From assembly GCF_002999335.1 (NCBI RefSeq), contig NW_020312492.1, forward strand, positions 62,001 through 126,000: a stretch of 64,000 bases of DNA, in the 5' to 3' direction. The notes below the pieces were generated by a model that saw only the letters and a program-made list of their open reading frames with translations, was not told the origin of the DNA and made no database searches. This DNA comes from Cyclospora cayetanensis (Eukaryota > Apicomplexa > Conoidasida > Eucoccidiorida > Eimeriidae). Below, in pieces: positions 1 to 12,367 of this stretch (position 1 is the stretch's first letter; every line of letters starts with the position of its first letter). The translations under genes and the position numbers were made by a program.

Positions 1-1329
1 CGCTCCGACCACGCCACATCGTTGACTGACTCCTGGTGGTGCAAAACTGCAACTCTTTTTGGCTGTACTACCTCTCCGGGTCGGGCCTGTACGTCAGCGT
101 GCGAACCCAAAGGAAGAGTCACGGTGTCAGCTGTTGGCGCTCGAGATGTGATATGAATAGCCGGGTCCAAGGAAAATATTTCCAGAGATCCGGGGCCTGC
201 CATGCCAAACAGCTGAGAGGAAGCGACGGCCAGCAGATCCTCAGAGAATGGAGAAAAGCGACAGGCTTGGCCACAGAGTCGCAGTCGACCCATATGGACC
301 GGACTTATTGCTGTGTTCGTGCTCATGCTGCGTTAGGGGGCAGCGCTTATGCCACGGCTGTTGATAGCAAAAGGTGGACCAGGTGGCGTCGCCTGAGGTC
401 TAGGCCCCCCTTCCTTTAGAGGTGAAGAAATACTGTACATTAAAACAACTAGACGCATGGAGGGCAGAGGAAACCGCAGGCCCAGCGTAGAAGCTCAACA
501 CACGCCGTTCGATGCCTACTAGGCTGGCGGCATCGATCTCGGCGAAAAGCGCAGGAAGATTATACACGCATCCTGTGTTTAGATGTTCAAAGAGAATTCT
601 TTTCTAAATAAAGTATACCTCTTGAAGGATTACGGAAAAGACACGCCATCGCTCCCGTCGTTGCCGTCTCCTCATGTCCCAAGGGCCCCGTCAGATTGAT
701 GATCATTAATCGTCTTCTACAGTAAAGGCGTGCTTCTAGGAACCCTATTTCGGGTATTTAACTATTCTCTTCTTTTAGCTTGATGCCGATTCAAGCAATG
801 CTTATTAATAGGGAACACGTAGAACACGGTGTACCTGAGTGGATGGTGAGACTGCCGAATTAGCTCATGCACATTCCAGCGGGACACCTGACAGATATTT
901 TGAGCGCATAGATGTACACTTGTCACTGTTAGGCTGCATTCCACTCCCTCCTTTCTTCGAGCACCAAACCATGTGTAGCATGCCGTCCGTTGAGCTAAAG
1001 TCCAAGAAAAAGCACGCACAACTTAGAACACCTTCACGATTTACCTCACTCACTTGCTTCAGGACAATCAAGCAGTGAATGATGCATTTTCTGTGAAAAA
1101 AGAGCCAGCAAACGAGGCTCTGCTGGGCCGTCTAGTGAACGCGGCATTGTTGTTGAAGGCATAAGAACTCTCTCTGCACTACGGGTCCTTGTGCAAATCG
1201 CTGCTGCTGGTGGCTCTTGAGCATGAGATGGCAAATTAGAGTCAGGTTTGCTGCATTGGTTCCGCGTCAGACAGCCTACTAAAGTATGTGGTTCTACATA
1301 CAGCCAAGAACATAAGTGCAACACTCTAC
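1..1329. other. Gene-poor left edge, nothing recognised
   Basis: No open frame here resembles a known family and none has the CAG-rich composition of the real exons in this window. The 127-codon plus-strand frame at 36-419 has no recognisable domain. The stretch lies downstream, in minus-strand sense, of an LTR-like relic at about 1330-1690, so it may contain eroded retroelement internal sequence, but I could not identify gag or pol motifs. Left uncalled. Confidence 0.4.
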
Positions 1330-1690
1330 TTAAATTCTCTATCGGGCTACATCCTTAACCCCAAATTCAGCACAAAACTTGATAGAAAGTTGCTGAATGT
1401 TCTTCAAATATAAGCTTTCTCCCCTCCAGATCATATCCCCTCGAGCTTCGGCATTAGAGGAGGGGCACAGCCACAGTGGGCGCAACTACACCCCATCGGG
1501 CTCCGAGCACTCACACAGTACTACACAGAACATCAAGCGTACGGGTAAACAACAATGAGTCCTGCTGTATCTTGCTGACTGCACTCTGCAACAAATAAGG
1601 TATGCGAGCACCGAAACCAATTAGCCAATTCTCACACTATAATTGGTGTAGTAACAACCGCTTAAATGTAGCTCACCAGCAACACGAACA
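1330..1690 (-). repeat. LTR-like relic G of the window's gypsy family
   Basis: Read on the minus strand, this segment aligns by eye with the other LTR-like relics in the window. It has the conserved core (plus-strand form gctccgagcactcacacag at about 1500) followed on the plus strand by a stretch corresponding to the 'agtaaag..cgattgg' region of the others, and a pyrimidine-rich block at 1424-1445. No matching second LTR or clear internal domain was found next to it, so it may be a solo or eroded LTR. The boundaries are approximate and the call rests on manual alignment only. Confidence 0.45.
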
Positions 1691-4600
1691 TTTAGACCTT
1701 GAGCTGATAAATAACTAAATCGTGAACGCTATGTATTACACCGGTATACCAGCTGTATATTATTGTGCATAGGCTGGCCTACTAGAAGAAGCGCAACATA
1801 TAGATCTCCGGGGACGGGTGGTTTGCACGTCACTGTTTGTGTTGGCTCCTCATTGAATGAAAAATCCTTCTGCTACCACTTGAGCTGCTTTCAAACGACT
1901 ATCCTCAGTTCTGAAGCACCTATAATACAATCCTTTGGGGTGGTGGATGTTAGATCTAATAAAGCAATCATAAACTATTTATTCACTGCTACGTTTTCTT
2001 CAGATCTGCATGAGCGGCGTGTTCAGCCTGAATCCGAGCTGGAGATGCACGTGTTACTTTTACTCTAGCAAGACACTGCCTGAGCCCCTACCTTACTGGA
2101 GTTAAGTGTTGGCCTAGCATAAAGAGGCTTTAAGGCAACCCCAACAGCAAAATAAGTCCTAACCACACATTTTAGCTGAGCTCCTAGTGCCATGTTTTGG
2201 GAATAACAGTAATATTACCGTACCCTACAAAGCAGCACCTAGGACATGCGTCGCTAAGAATTGTAGCTAAGACATTCCAGAGTACACGATTCTAGATAGA
2301 CAAATGTAAGCTCAGCCAAATAATATCAAATGTTGCCAACCTCCTTTCAAAAGCAGGGAACACAAGGAGAGAGCTGGCTCTGTTTCCTGTAAAAACAGCA
2401 ACTGGTTTGTAATGATTTCTCTCTTTCTGGCCTGCGTCACTCTGACGCCACTTGTTTGCTGCAGATGAAGCCATGCGCGGGTAACTATAGTCGTCATGGT
2501 TGCCATTGTATCGTCTGACAAGTAAGCAAGCAATACTGCTTTCCCTTGTACTGCTTGGAGGCTCTGGGGGAGCCTTTTGCTGCGTTCTATGATTCTCGCC
2601 TGTTCCACTGCTTTGCACCCAGTATGTCCAAATGTTGAACACTGGCTCTCTCTCCACTTTCCCTACGTTGGGCCTCACCGTTTTGAACGTATGTTGTAAA
2701 TATTTGTATGCCTGCATCTGTCGGATAGTATGTTTCTAGTAGCTGTGGGTATGTCTAGTTTATACTCTGGTTGCCTGTTTACCTGCTTAGCTGTATGCAT
2801 ACCTGTCGCGTTGCTTGTCTTCTCTGTTATAGTGCCTCCTTAGTTGTGGGTCTTTATTTCTATGTGAACACGTTCTTTCTGGTGCCAGTTCAGCTGCCTG
2901 TTTTATCTTGGGGTGATACGAGCAATCTATCTTCTCATTACTCATGTATTTATTGGCTTGTTCCTGTGTTTGATTGGCAAACTCCTTGTTAGGCCACGCT
3001 TTCTGGTAGCTATGAGGTACAAAAGACGTAGCCCGCCGAGAAACACGGGTCCTAATGCTCTCTTCATAAGCTTCTCCTTCCACAGCTTGTACCTGCACCC
3101 CTTTGTCACTAGCCACCAGCAGAAGAACTTACAGCGACCGGGAGAACGGGGGTGAACAGCTTTTGCTTTTCTAGTGGGAAAAAGAATACGTAATAACCTG
3201 GAAGAGCATGGCTGATGTATAGCCTAATTGTTGCACTACAAGCTGTAGGCAGGTGAGCTGAGCCAACTAGTAATCTCATCTTTTGTGTTGGTATCTACAT
3301 GCTGCTGCTTTGCCGAAAAGACCAAATAGTCGACTCAATGATTAGACCGACTAGTCAAGCGGATCGCATGCCCCTTGACAAAATGCTCAGTGGAAGCCTG
3401 CAAGAGCCAATTAACCTTCTAGCGAACTGCGGCTTCCTGCTGTTGTACTATGACATTCACGATTGAGGAACAGTGACAAAGTGTGTGATAATACTTCTTG
3501 TACCGTCCATCACGTGTTTTATGGCTTTTTTCATTGCAGCTTCTTCATCATTCACACGTATGCTTCTGCTTTGCTCGTGATGGCTGTAGCCATAAAACCT
3601 CATATTGCAAGCCCGTAGTGCCGCGTTTGCTAAGTTGACAAATGAACTTCTATTTATACAATTTTTCTCGGATTCGGAGCACTGGCATCTTATCCACAAG
3701 TTTTCGATACAAAACAAATGTTAAAACCAGTCTCTTAATTTTCAGCACAAACCGATATCGACTACGAAGAAACCAACTGCTGGTGGATACATTCTCATGA
3801 ATCGTTTTTCTTCAGTAACTTATCTTTGGCCAGGACCATCATGCGCATAGGGCGCCCTAAATCGCGCCTTTCATCGGGCGGCCAGCTCTCTCCGATTCGT
3901 TTCCAAATGTGCTAAAATGCCTTCTTTCGACTATTCAGAGACGTTCTTTTCATGAATCTCCTTGCACACTGCCGAGTCAGGTACCCAGAGTATGACTAAA
4001 GCAAGCGATGATGCTACAAAGTAAGAGTGGCTAACGAAGGATATTAGCAGCTAGGACAGTTGAGCGCTTTGAATTGGAGAATATTTATGCAGTCTATGGG
4101 ATATACGCAAGACGCCAAAGTAGTACACAGAGATATGGATTGTATACTAGCACTACACAAACACCGATTCAGGCAAGGACAGGAAAACATCTAAAAGAAC
4201 AAGGGCTTGCGACGCTGAGGGCACCAACAGCGCAACGACATTATGGTATCCTGTAAAAATGCCACATGATGTCAACTACAAAAGCTTACATTCTCAGTAG
4301 CGTATTCGATGTGTAGAAACAGAAGACAAAGGCAGCTGAAGCGAGTTTATGAGTAGCGAACCAATTAGCAATGCCCAAAGCAAAGCTCCCCGTTTGCCTT
4401 TAAAATGTATAATCCTCCTTTTTCAATATTGAACAAGCCACGAGGATACAGGATATCGCAATGTCTTGTGCTGTATTTTGAATGGCGGCAAGCATCGTCT
4501 CGCCATTACTCCTATGGGAAGCTTTAGGTCTTTAAAGGTTTCCTCATTATGTGTGTGCGTCACTGCAGTCCCCAGTTGAGCCCTTTCTCGTTGGGGGATC

Positions 4601-5100
4601 CCTTGGTATAAATGCGCGGTGGCCAAAAGCCATTTTTTTCTCCTCAAAATTCTAGGCTTAAGTGCCCCTTAGAGGGATCAACTGTCGGGTGACCAAGACT
4701 TGAGCACGGTACGCAGTAGCATCGTACTACTTATACGGACCAGTGAGCACTGATTATTCTTTTTCTACAGCATTTCAGTCTTTGTCATCTCTATGTTTTC
4801 CCTACGTGCTGCACTTTTCGCCGTTTTCCCTGAAGTCAAGAGCATTGCTTTCGTTCATTGTTACCCTGGTTGTGAGAGGTAGTGGCTGCGCATTACGCTT
4901 ACCTCAGGGCGATCACATGTATGATCCATTTTAGACGAAAAAGACCCTATTAGGTTTACACAGCTTTGGATTTCAAGTTGCATGTATTGTAACAGGCCAG
5001 GAAGACGCATGCTGAGCTCCCGATGAGGACAGCAGGCCTCTGTGCACTTTCTCCAAAACGGCATTAGGCGACCATTGCAAAGCCAAGAAGACACAATTCG
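1691..5100. other. Gene-poor interval, no supported gene
   Basis: Only short frames are present. The two overlapping minus-strand frames at 2292-2717 and the plus frame at 2913-3155 have no recognisable domain and no splice-linked neighbours that I could find. A minus-strand frame at 4423-4647 is likewise unassigned. The sequence is AT-richer than the gene blocks and lacks the CAG triplets typical of exons here. It could include old retroelement sequence too decayed to recognise by eye. Confidence 0.4.
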
Positions 5101-6019
5101 TGGGTAAGGCCACATTTGGTGACCCTATACACCATGGGAAGTGGCAGATACACTAGCAAACGAGACGAAACTGCAGCCCCTGGCCGACTTCTGTACCGGG
5201 GACAGACAAACAAGAGCGGCCCAAACGCACAAACGGCGGGAGACTCCTTAACCATCCGAGGGAAAATTAGGGCAAACCACCATTTCTGCCTGCAATCCAT
5301 CAGCTCACGGAAAAGCATTGAAGCTGTACGCATCCGGTGTCTTGCAAAATTGCCGTTCACTCGACGCCTGTCTCCCCGTCGATTGTACGGCGCTTGCGCA
5401 GATGCAGCAAAACGCAGCGGCCACCCGCTGCTGCGTGGGTCCCCTGCCCATTTCGAGCCCCTCCTTGGCTCACAGAAATAGTCTTTCTCCCACGTTTCAA
5501 CAAATGACAAGCTCCAGAGAGATGCAACGCGAGCGAAGATCTCAGGCCAGTCTCCTGGTGCAGCCCATGGGAAGGGAGGGAGCCCCGACTCGCGCCAGCA
5601 GCAGCAGCAGCGGCAGCAGCGGCCTGCACCCCAATTCAGATTTGCGCTCTCGGAATTCCAATGACCAGTCAACGTCACTCTAATTGCCAATTCGGATATC
5701 AGCAGATCCCTCTGCTTTTTCATGCGGAGCGGGGAGCGGCACAGGCGGCTGCAGCGCCGAGAGAGCAGCTGAGCCATACTACGCCGCCGACGGCTTGCTG
5801 CTCTCTCTGCGGAGACTTGTTGCCGAATGGACTTTGATCTCGAATGAAAAATTCAAAATTCTTGGCATTGCATCAATTCTGAGAGTCCCGAGGCTTCGGA
5901 GCTCGCTTCACGCCCGTAGGAAGTGTGCTGGCAATCGACGCTGCGACAGCCCAGCGCTCCGGACCATACAGAACCCCTGAAGCTCTTTGAGCGCTAAACG
6001 GAAGGCAGAATCACAGACC
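5101..6019 (+). promoter_or_regulatory. Upstream/5' UTR region of the helical-repeat gene
   Basis: Composition shifts here from AT-rich intergenic DNA to GC- and CAG-rich sequence, including a short CAG/CGG run at 5596-5624 (cagcagcagcagcggcagcag). All six frames are partly open because of composition, and none gives a recognisable protein. It precedes the start codon at 6020, so promoter plus 5' untranslated leader is the simplest reading. A short upstream coding exon cannot be excluded. Confidence 0.4.
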
Positions 6020-9000
6020 ATGGCCGCCTGGGGAGAAGAGGGTTTGTTCGAGGGCACCCCTGCAGTCAAGGCAGGAGGGGAAGAAGACTCGTACCTTGTC
6101 GTCTGTGGTCTGAAAGCGGCTCATACAGCACAGGATGATCAAGCACATGCAGTCCTTGTACACTCGGCATCTGCGGCGGCATGTGCACCCGTTAGCAACA
6201 CAAGGAGCGACACGGCGGTGCATCGAGTGCCCCTGCCCCCCCCGCGCAGATCCGCTGGCCTCCATCCAACCGCTCCCTCGGCAGCCCAGCAGCTAGTGCT
6301 CGGCAGCAGCGCTGCAAGGCATCTTAATCACCGCAAAAGTGCTTACGACGTCGCTCTAGAGGCTCTCAGACGGTCCAGTGTTGCACTGCGCTGCTCCCCT
6401 AGTCGCCGCATCCCCTGGAGTGCCACCGTCACCTCGACTTCCATGCTGCACAGCCCTAGGCAGAGGCGCTCGCATGTCCAGCTACACTCGGCAGAAGTGG
6501 CTGCTGATGCCGTCAGTGGGACCTTGACATCGTATTGTAGCCTCAACAGGAGCAGTGCCGCGTGCAGCTTGCCCCCGACTAGCCCTGTCAGCCTCCCGGG
6601 AGCTGCCCGTGGGGAAAAGTTTCACACCAGGGAAGCCTTCTCGAGCAGCGAAGACGACGCTTCCTCAGCCTTGGCTAAGGCTGCTTTAGCGGCAGAGGAG
6701 CGCACACCTTTAAGCCCCCGAAGACAGCGAGGATTCCAGCCTGCCAGAAGGGGCCCACTAGAGCTATCACCATCACGGCCACTACCTTCAGTATCAGCAC
6801 TAGCAACATCGTCACCAGGTGCAAACAGCGCATTCGCTGCAGCCCGCACAAATGGCGCATGCAACACTCCAGACGGCGGGATGCACGTGATTCCTTCGAG
6901 GTCCTCTAGGCCTCTCACTGCAACTGCTGCACCGCACAAAGCGGAAGCACCGGAACGGGAGGGGAAGGCTTCTGCATTCACGGAGCAACGCTCGAGGCTT
7001 CGTCACCCCTCCTTTTCGTCTATCCGGAAGTCTGCCTTGGGCAGTGTGGCTTCTTTGGCTCAACAGATCAGCACCAACGCCCCTGTGCTGCTTCAGAACG
7101 GCAAACAAGCAGCAGCTGCTGCTGCGAAAAGGGCGGTTGCAGTGGCAAGCGCCGTAGCCGCGGTTGCTGCTGCTGTCTCCGCAGACACTCCCTCAGGAGA
7201 TCCCTGTGCAGTGGCCAGGCACACTGCACGGCCTTGCAGCAGAAGTAGCAGCGTGAGCAGCGCCAGGAGCGCGAGCAGCAACCAGAACCCCAGCGCTGCG
7301 AGCAAAAGCATGTGCTTCAGTGGGCGCAGCAGCCGCATCAGCAGCTTAGCTTGCAGCAAGACGGACGACAGCGAAACAGTGACAACCCCTTGCAGAAGCT
7401 CCATTTCGTGCATTTCTTCTCTGCAGCCGCCGCCACTCGCTGCAGAGCGCCAGCTACACTTTGTCGAAGTTGCTGCTCATGGTGCCTCACGTCCTGTCTT
7501 TTCCTCTGCCAGGGAAGCCTGTGCACCTGCGGAGTTCGAAAGCAGTGCCTGCTCAGAGTCGGACGAGCTCAGTCTAAAGCTGCCGCCTTCCCCCCGAACC
7601 CTCAGGGGCAGCGAAGGCTCGAAGGAGAATCGAAGTACCACGGAAGAGTCTAAAAGGCACATTCGGTTTGATTCCACAGCTGGCACTGCCTTTGCCTCCG
7701 ACGGCGCGACTTTTACGGACAGTTCTTTGTTTTCGCAGAAGCAGCAGCAGCAACAACAACAACGCATCATGGCTGATATGCTGCCTGTTATATCGTCTCC
7801 TTCTTATGCGTTTCTAGAGGCCCGGAGTCTCGGTGCCCTCCTTTTGCTGCCATCTCCGAGCCAAACAACGTTGAGGGTGAGTGAGCAGTGAGGTCTATGT
7901 CCTACTGGCTGTAGTGTCGCGAGCAGTGGTGTGGATTTCCGCATGCTGCTGTCGTCGATGCGGGGGGCACAGCACAACATTCACAGCAGAACATTCCACC
8001 TATTAGCCTTGACTGTGTATGTGTGTTTATGTGCATGTGTATGTGTGCGTATGTGTATGTGTGTGTATGCATGTGCGTTTATGTGTATGTGTGTGTATGT
8101 ATATGTGTGTGTGTGTATGTATGTGTGTGTATGTGTGTGTGTGTCTATGTGTGTGTATGTGTGTGTATGTGTGTTTATGTGTATGTGTATGTGTGCGTAT
8201 GTGTATGTGTGTGTATGTATGTGCGTTTATGTGTATGTGTGTGTATGTATATGTGTGTGTGTATGTATGTGTGTGTATGTGTGTGTGTGTGTGTGTGTCT
8301 ATGTGTGTGTGTGTGTATGTGTGCGTATGTGTATGTGTGTCTATGTGTGGGTGTGTGTCTATGTGTGGGTGTGTGTCTGCGCCATGGTTTTTTCAGACTC
8401 GGGTGTGGCGTTTCAGAGGGCTGCTGCCTCCGCGGTGGCTTGAGGAAGACCTCCTGATACATCAAAATTTGCTCTTGTTTTGCAGCAGCACGGAACCCCT
8501 TGAAGTGACTTTGTTGGTCCCCCTCGCGTCCATCGCGTCCGCATGGGCAGTAGACGGCAAGGGCAGAGTCTCTGCTTCAGCAGCAGCCAAGGGCAAGGCG
8601 CCGTATCGCATCAAGTTTGTTGCGTCAGCAGCTGCGGCAGCGAAAACACAAGCGGGCGAAGACACCAAGAAGCCCAAGGGAGCAAGGACGGTGCTTATTG
8701 GTCTGCAGAGCTTGACTGAGCGAGACACCCTCCTGAAGCATATCTTGTACTTGGCTGACAAGTGGCGGTATGGCAATTCCATGAGTTCTTTAAAAGCAAC
8801 ACCTGCGGCAGCGTGCAGCTCCGATAGTAAGCTGGCGCATATCTACGTTCAATGCAGCCACACCCACAAAGAGAGAACGTTGTTGCTGCTTCGCGTTGCT
8901 ACGCAGGTCACGCCCTTCCGTTCCAGACTTTTTGTACAGGCCTCCCTGTCAGCAACAGCTAAGCCTTCTGCAGAAGCAGCTACATTCAGCGACACGCAGC

Positions 9001-12000
9001 CTGTTTCTGAGTCAGCTGGCTGCCATTGTGAGGGAGTCGGCGCGTCGGAATGCCTGGGAAGTCTTCATGCGTCTCCGCTCAGCCGCAGCGGCAGCTACAG
9101 CAAATGCAGAGAGACGCATGGCGGGTGTGTCTCGAGGGGCCTTACTGCTGCAGCAGTGGCTGCGACTTCGCAGCAGGCAAGACCAGGCGTGGGCCATGCA
9201 GGGTCTGCGGCTGCATGCGCTGGTGCAGAACCAACAGCAGCAAGCAGCAGCTGTGGTTGCTACGCTGGCAGCAGGGCACCTTCAGATGGCGACGCATCGC
9301 CTAGAGGTAGGCCGACAGCTCCTGAAGTACACCCTAGAGCGTCTTTTCGAGAGGCAACTGCATGGTGCTCTAAGGCGGCTGCGTTCCTTCCACCTCGGAG
9401 AGGCAGTGAAAAAGCAGACGGAAAAAGGACGAGCGCAGCAGCTCTACTACACATTGCAGCGTCTACAACACCGCCGCTTGCAAGCCGCACTCATGAAGAT
9501 GCGCAAGGCGGTCCTACATCGGCGGCTGCAGCAGCGTGCTTTGCAGCAGCTCTTGCAGCACATGCGTCTGCAGCGCCTGAAATGGGGCTGGCATCAACTG
9601 ATGCTGCACGTTTCCTCGCAGCAGAGGGCCGGCTACGTGGATAGCCAGAAGGCTCTCTTGCTTGTGTGCCTCTGCATAAGAGCCCGAATGCGAAGCTCTC
9701 TGCGTCAGCTGCAGCACCACACGGCGGTAGCAAAGTTAGCAGAGAAATCCCGCATCTGTAGCAACATGCAGCAGGTAAAGTTCACGCCTTGTGTCCACTT
9801 TAGGAGATTTGGTCTGTAGACAAGCAATCTTTTTTCTCCCAGGTGTCACGTCAGCTGCATTGGAGCAATGCATCAGTAGGGCCTAGGTGTCGGGAAAGTG
9901 GCGTAGTATACACGTTATGCCCAGTGAACTCCATCCCGGTGCTCGCTGTAGAAATAAGTCTTTGTTTTTTGGTTAACGATGTGCTTTGCAGGTGAATGAG
10001 CGCTTACTGGTGTCAGTGAGTCGAATTCCGCTTCAGCGAGGTGCCATGATCCTTGGCATGTCTCTGCAGCAGTTTCTACAGCAGCAACTCTCCTGGGCAT
10101 TCTGCAGTTGGCGCGCGAAGGTTCAGGAGGACAAGCGGCGCCTCCGGTGCGCTCACTTGCTCGTGCTGTTGCTGCGAGCAAAGCAACACAAGCTGATGCA
10201 CGATGCATTCTCGAGCCTACGGAACAACTTACTGCACCATCGAGAACTGTACAGACAAAAGGTAAGAATCCCTTCATGCGCCTTCAACACGTTTGTGTTC
10301 ACGTCGCCCCTTGGCTGTATCGTGCTTGAGAAGTTCAGTCACTGGCGCAGTGTAACCATGCTATGCAACTGCTGCTGCGGCGTTTGTTGTGCCTTTCAGA
10401 TGCGGGCTGCTTGGCTGTTGGGGCTACTGCTGAAGGAGCTGCAACTACAAAGGATTCGCTCTGCCTGGCTACGTTGGCAGCAACCACTCTCTCAGGATGC
10501 CCCCCGCAAAGCGCTCCGTTGCATCGCTTCTGTGGTGGAGAGAGCCCAGTACGTTATTGCGTTTATGCAAGTTCAGAGTTGTTAGCCAGCTCAGCAATGT
10601 GCTGTCGATTGAGCAGCTCTTAGCCTCGACCTGCATGCAGCTTTGGCGTAGCCCATCGATTTACACCTGTGGATAGAGACAACTCATCCGGATGCATCTT
10701 TGGTGCAGCGCTTCCCTGAAAACCTATAAATATATGCTCCTTCTTATGATGTAGGTTCCGTAAGCTTCGCGAAGCTTTATCCAAGATCCAGCAGATGCAT
10801 GAGTCAGGCCGCAATATGCGGTGAGCTGCTGGGCATCGGTAGCTGCTTGGATGAGCCTTGAGGGTTTTGTATTAAAACACATTCTATCTTCCTGCCTTGA
10901 GGTTCTCGTTTACAAACACTTCCTACCTTCCTTTTGCGTCTCATGGCGTTAATATAACCTGCATGTTATGGACATGAAATTGGACCTCTGAGCAGCTCTT
11001 CGCTCCTTATTCACCAAAACGTAGACACAGTCAAATCGTTGATGTCTAGCAGAACGCTGTGCTTGCCTGGGCTCAATATTTCCTGTGCGTTGCAGATGCT
11101 TCCTACGGATGCAGATGCTACTGCAGCTAGCCACATGGATACAGGTGCAGCTTTTGAAGCAGCGCGCATTAGGCTTCTCTGCACTGCGTTCTCACGCTGC
11201 AGCTCTTGCCGCCTGCAGTGCAACAGCAGCAGAGGCTGCTGCCGAGCAGGCAACTTTGACCTTAAGGCATTGCTTTGATGCAGAAAAACCCGCCCGTGTA
11301 TCTGCACTAGCAGCAGCAGCAGCTTCTGCTCGACTGCAGCACTTGCTAGATATGTCTTCGGACCTGATGGACAAGCAGCAGCCAAGCTCTTTGATGTGGA
11401 AAGAAGACCCTGATCAGAAACCCTTTATCTATATCCCACCGGTGTTTAGAAATTGTCATGGGGCAGCCGGAGCACCTTCTGCAGCTGATGCAGCTGCGAG
11501 TTCAGGCTCTCCCGAGCTTTATGATTTCCATGTGGTTCCTTCATTGCAAAGCCAGGAGACTTGCGACGATGAGGACGCCTTTCAGTTATCTTATGGATCT
11601 ACCAACCCCGCTTTGCTGCGTCCTAGCCCTAGGAACCCCCCGTACAGCTCCGGGTGCTTATCAAGAAGCCTTGATAAGGGAGTTAATGACACCCTTTTCC
11701 TAGAGTCTCCTTTCGAAGCTTCTTCGACTGAGCTAGCGGGGATGTGCCAAAGCAACGCACACAACAGTGCAGAAAGCCCCACTCAAACACCCATCTTGCA
11801 CCCTTCTGTGACACTGAGTCACGAGACACAGCCCCATGTCAGCAGCTATCTAGGTGGCTCCAAGGTGCTGGACTCCACCGGTTTTGCTGTGCATGAAGCC
11901 GGTAGGCTAGAGGCTTCGCTCGATAATCCTCAGATCCATTTTGAATAGGTCACGGAAGGAACACATCAGAGCTTAGCAATTCTAGTTCCCACATGCCTGC

Positions 12001-12367
12001 AATGCTGTTGCGTGCTTTTGCGGCTGCAGAACTGGACTCCTTGCTACAAAGACTTCATCAAACAGCGAATACACTGCAGAGTGTCGTGGAATATCCGAAT
12101 TCACGGTCTCGATCTCCTGAGCCTCCGCAGGGCGGAGGATCGCAACGTGCATCCAGTGAAGCTGCTGCGCATGCAGTCAGGGGACGCCAGGCTTCTGTAC
12201 TTCGGCAGGAGATGACTTCTTACCAAGTGCCTACGAGCAGGCATGATGTAATCCCTGCTATGCCCTTTTACAGCTCCTGCCCCTCTGCAGTCAACGATCC
12301 GCTATCCCCATCCACTCCGCCGTCTTGCTGCGACTGTACCACGACGCCGGTGACACCTCCCTGGTAA
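6020..12367 (+). CDS. Large helical-repeat protein (Sfi1-like) with a possible PH-like module
   Basis: Eight-exon model, all phases consistent: 6020-7887, 8486-8907, 8975-9774, 9992-10261, 10400-10548, 10755-10820, 11096-11901, 12030-12367; about 1572 residues. The start is ATG with a good context (accATGG). Exon 1 is Ala/Ser-rich and low in complexity. Exon 2 looks like part of a PH-type fold: beta-like stretches, then a helix ending in LYLADKW. Exons 3-7 hold about ten copies of an amphipathic helix unit of roughly 35-45 residues with core LxxA[FWL]xx[LW][RKQ], for example LSWAFCSWRAK, IRSAWLRWQQ and LHGALRRLRSF. This resembles Sfi1/centrin-binding repeats, so a centrosomal, basal-body or cytoskeletal scaffold is plausible, but that role is inferred. 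The tail is Ser/Pro-rich. The exon 1-2 junction and the 8975 acceptor (alternatives at 8954 and 8960) are the weakest joins. Without the last splice the protein would end at 11948. Confidence 0.72.
8010..8382. repeat. GT/TATG microsatellite in intron 1
   Basis: About 370 bp of nearly pure alternating purine-pyrimidine sequence built from tgtg, tatg and ttatg units, with longer sub-repeats that recur (for example the block gcgtatgtgtatgtgtgtgt near 8047 and again near 8194). It lies between a donor near 7888 and the acceptor at 8484-8485 and is read as intronic. All plus frames are open through it, giving Cys-Val-Met-Tyr strings that are not real protein. Such tracts can form Z-DNA and change length by slippage. 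Confidence 0.95.

Noticed and set aside
5064..5777. 237-codon minus-strand frame
   Set aside because: No domain, rich in Arg/Cys/Trp from reading a GC-rich CAG region backwards, and it overlaps the likely leader of the plus-strand gene.
7093..7413. Leu/Ala-rich minus-strand frames inside exon 1 of the helical-repeat gene
   Set aside because: Antisense shadows of CAG/GCA runs; such runs keep several frames open on both strands.
8019..8457. Long plus-strand frames of Cys/Val/Met/Tyr
   Set aside because: They are translations of the GT microsatellite, open in all three plus frames, and lie between a donor and an acceptor; treated as intron.
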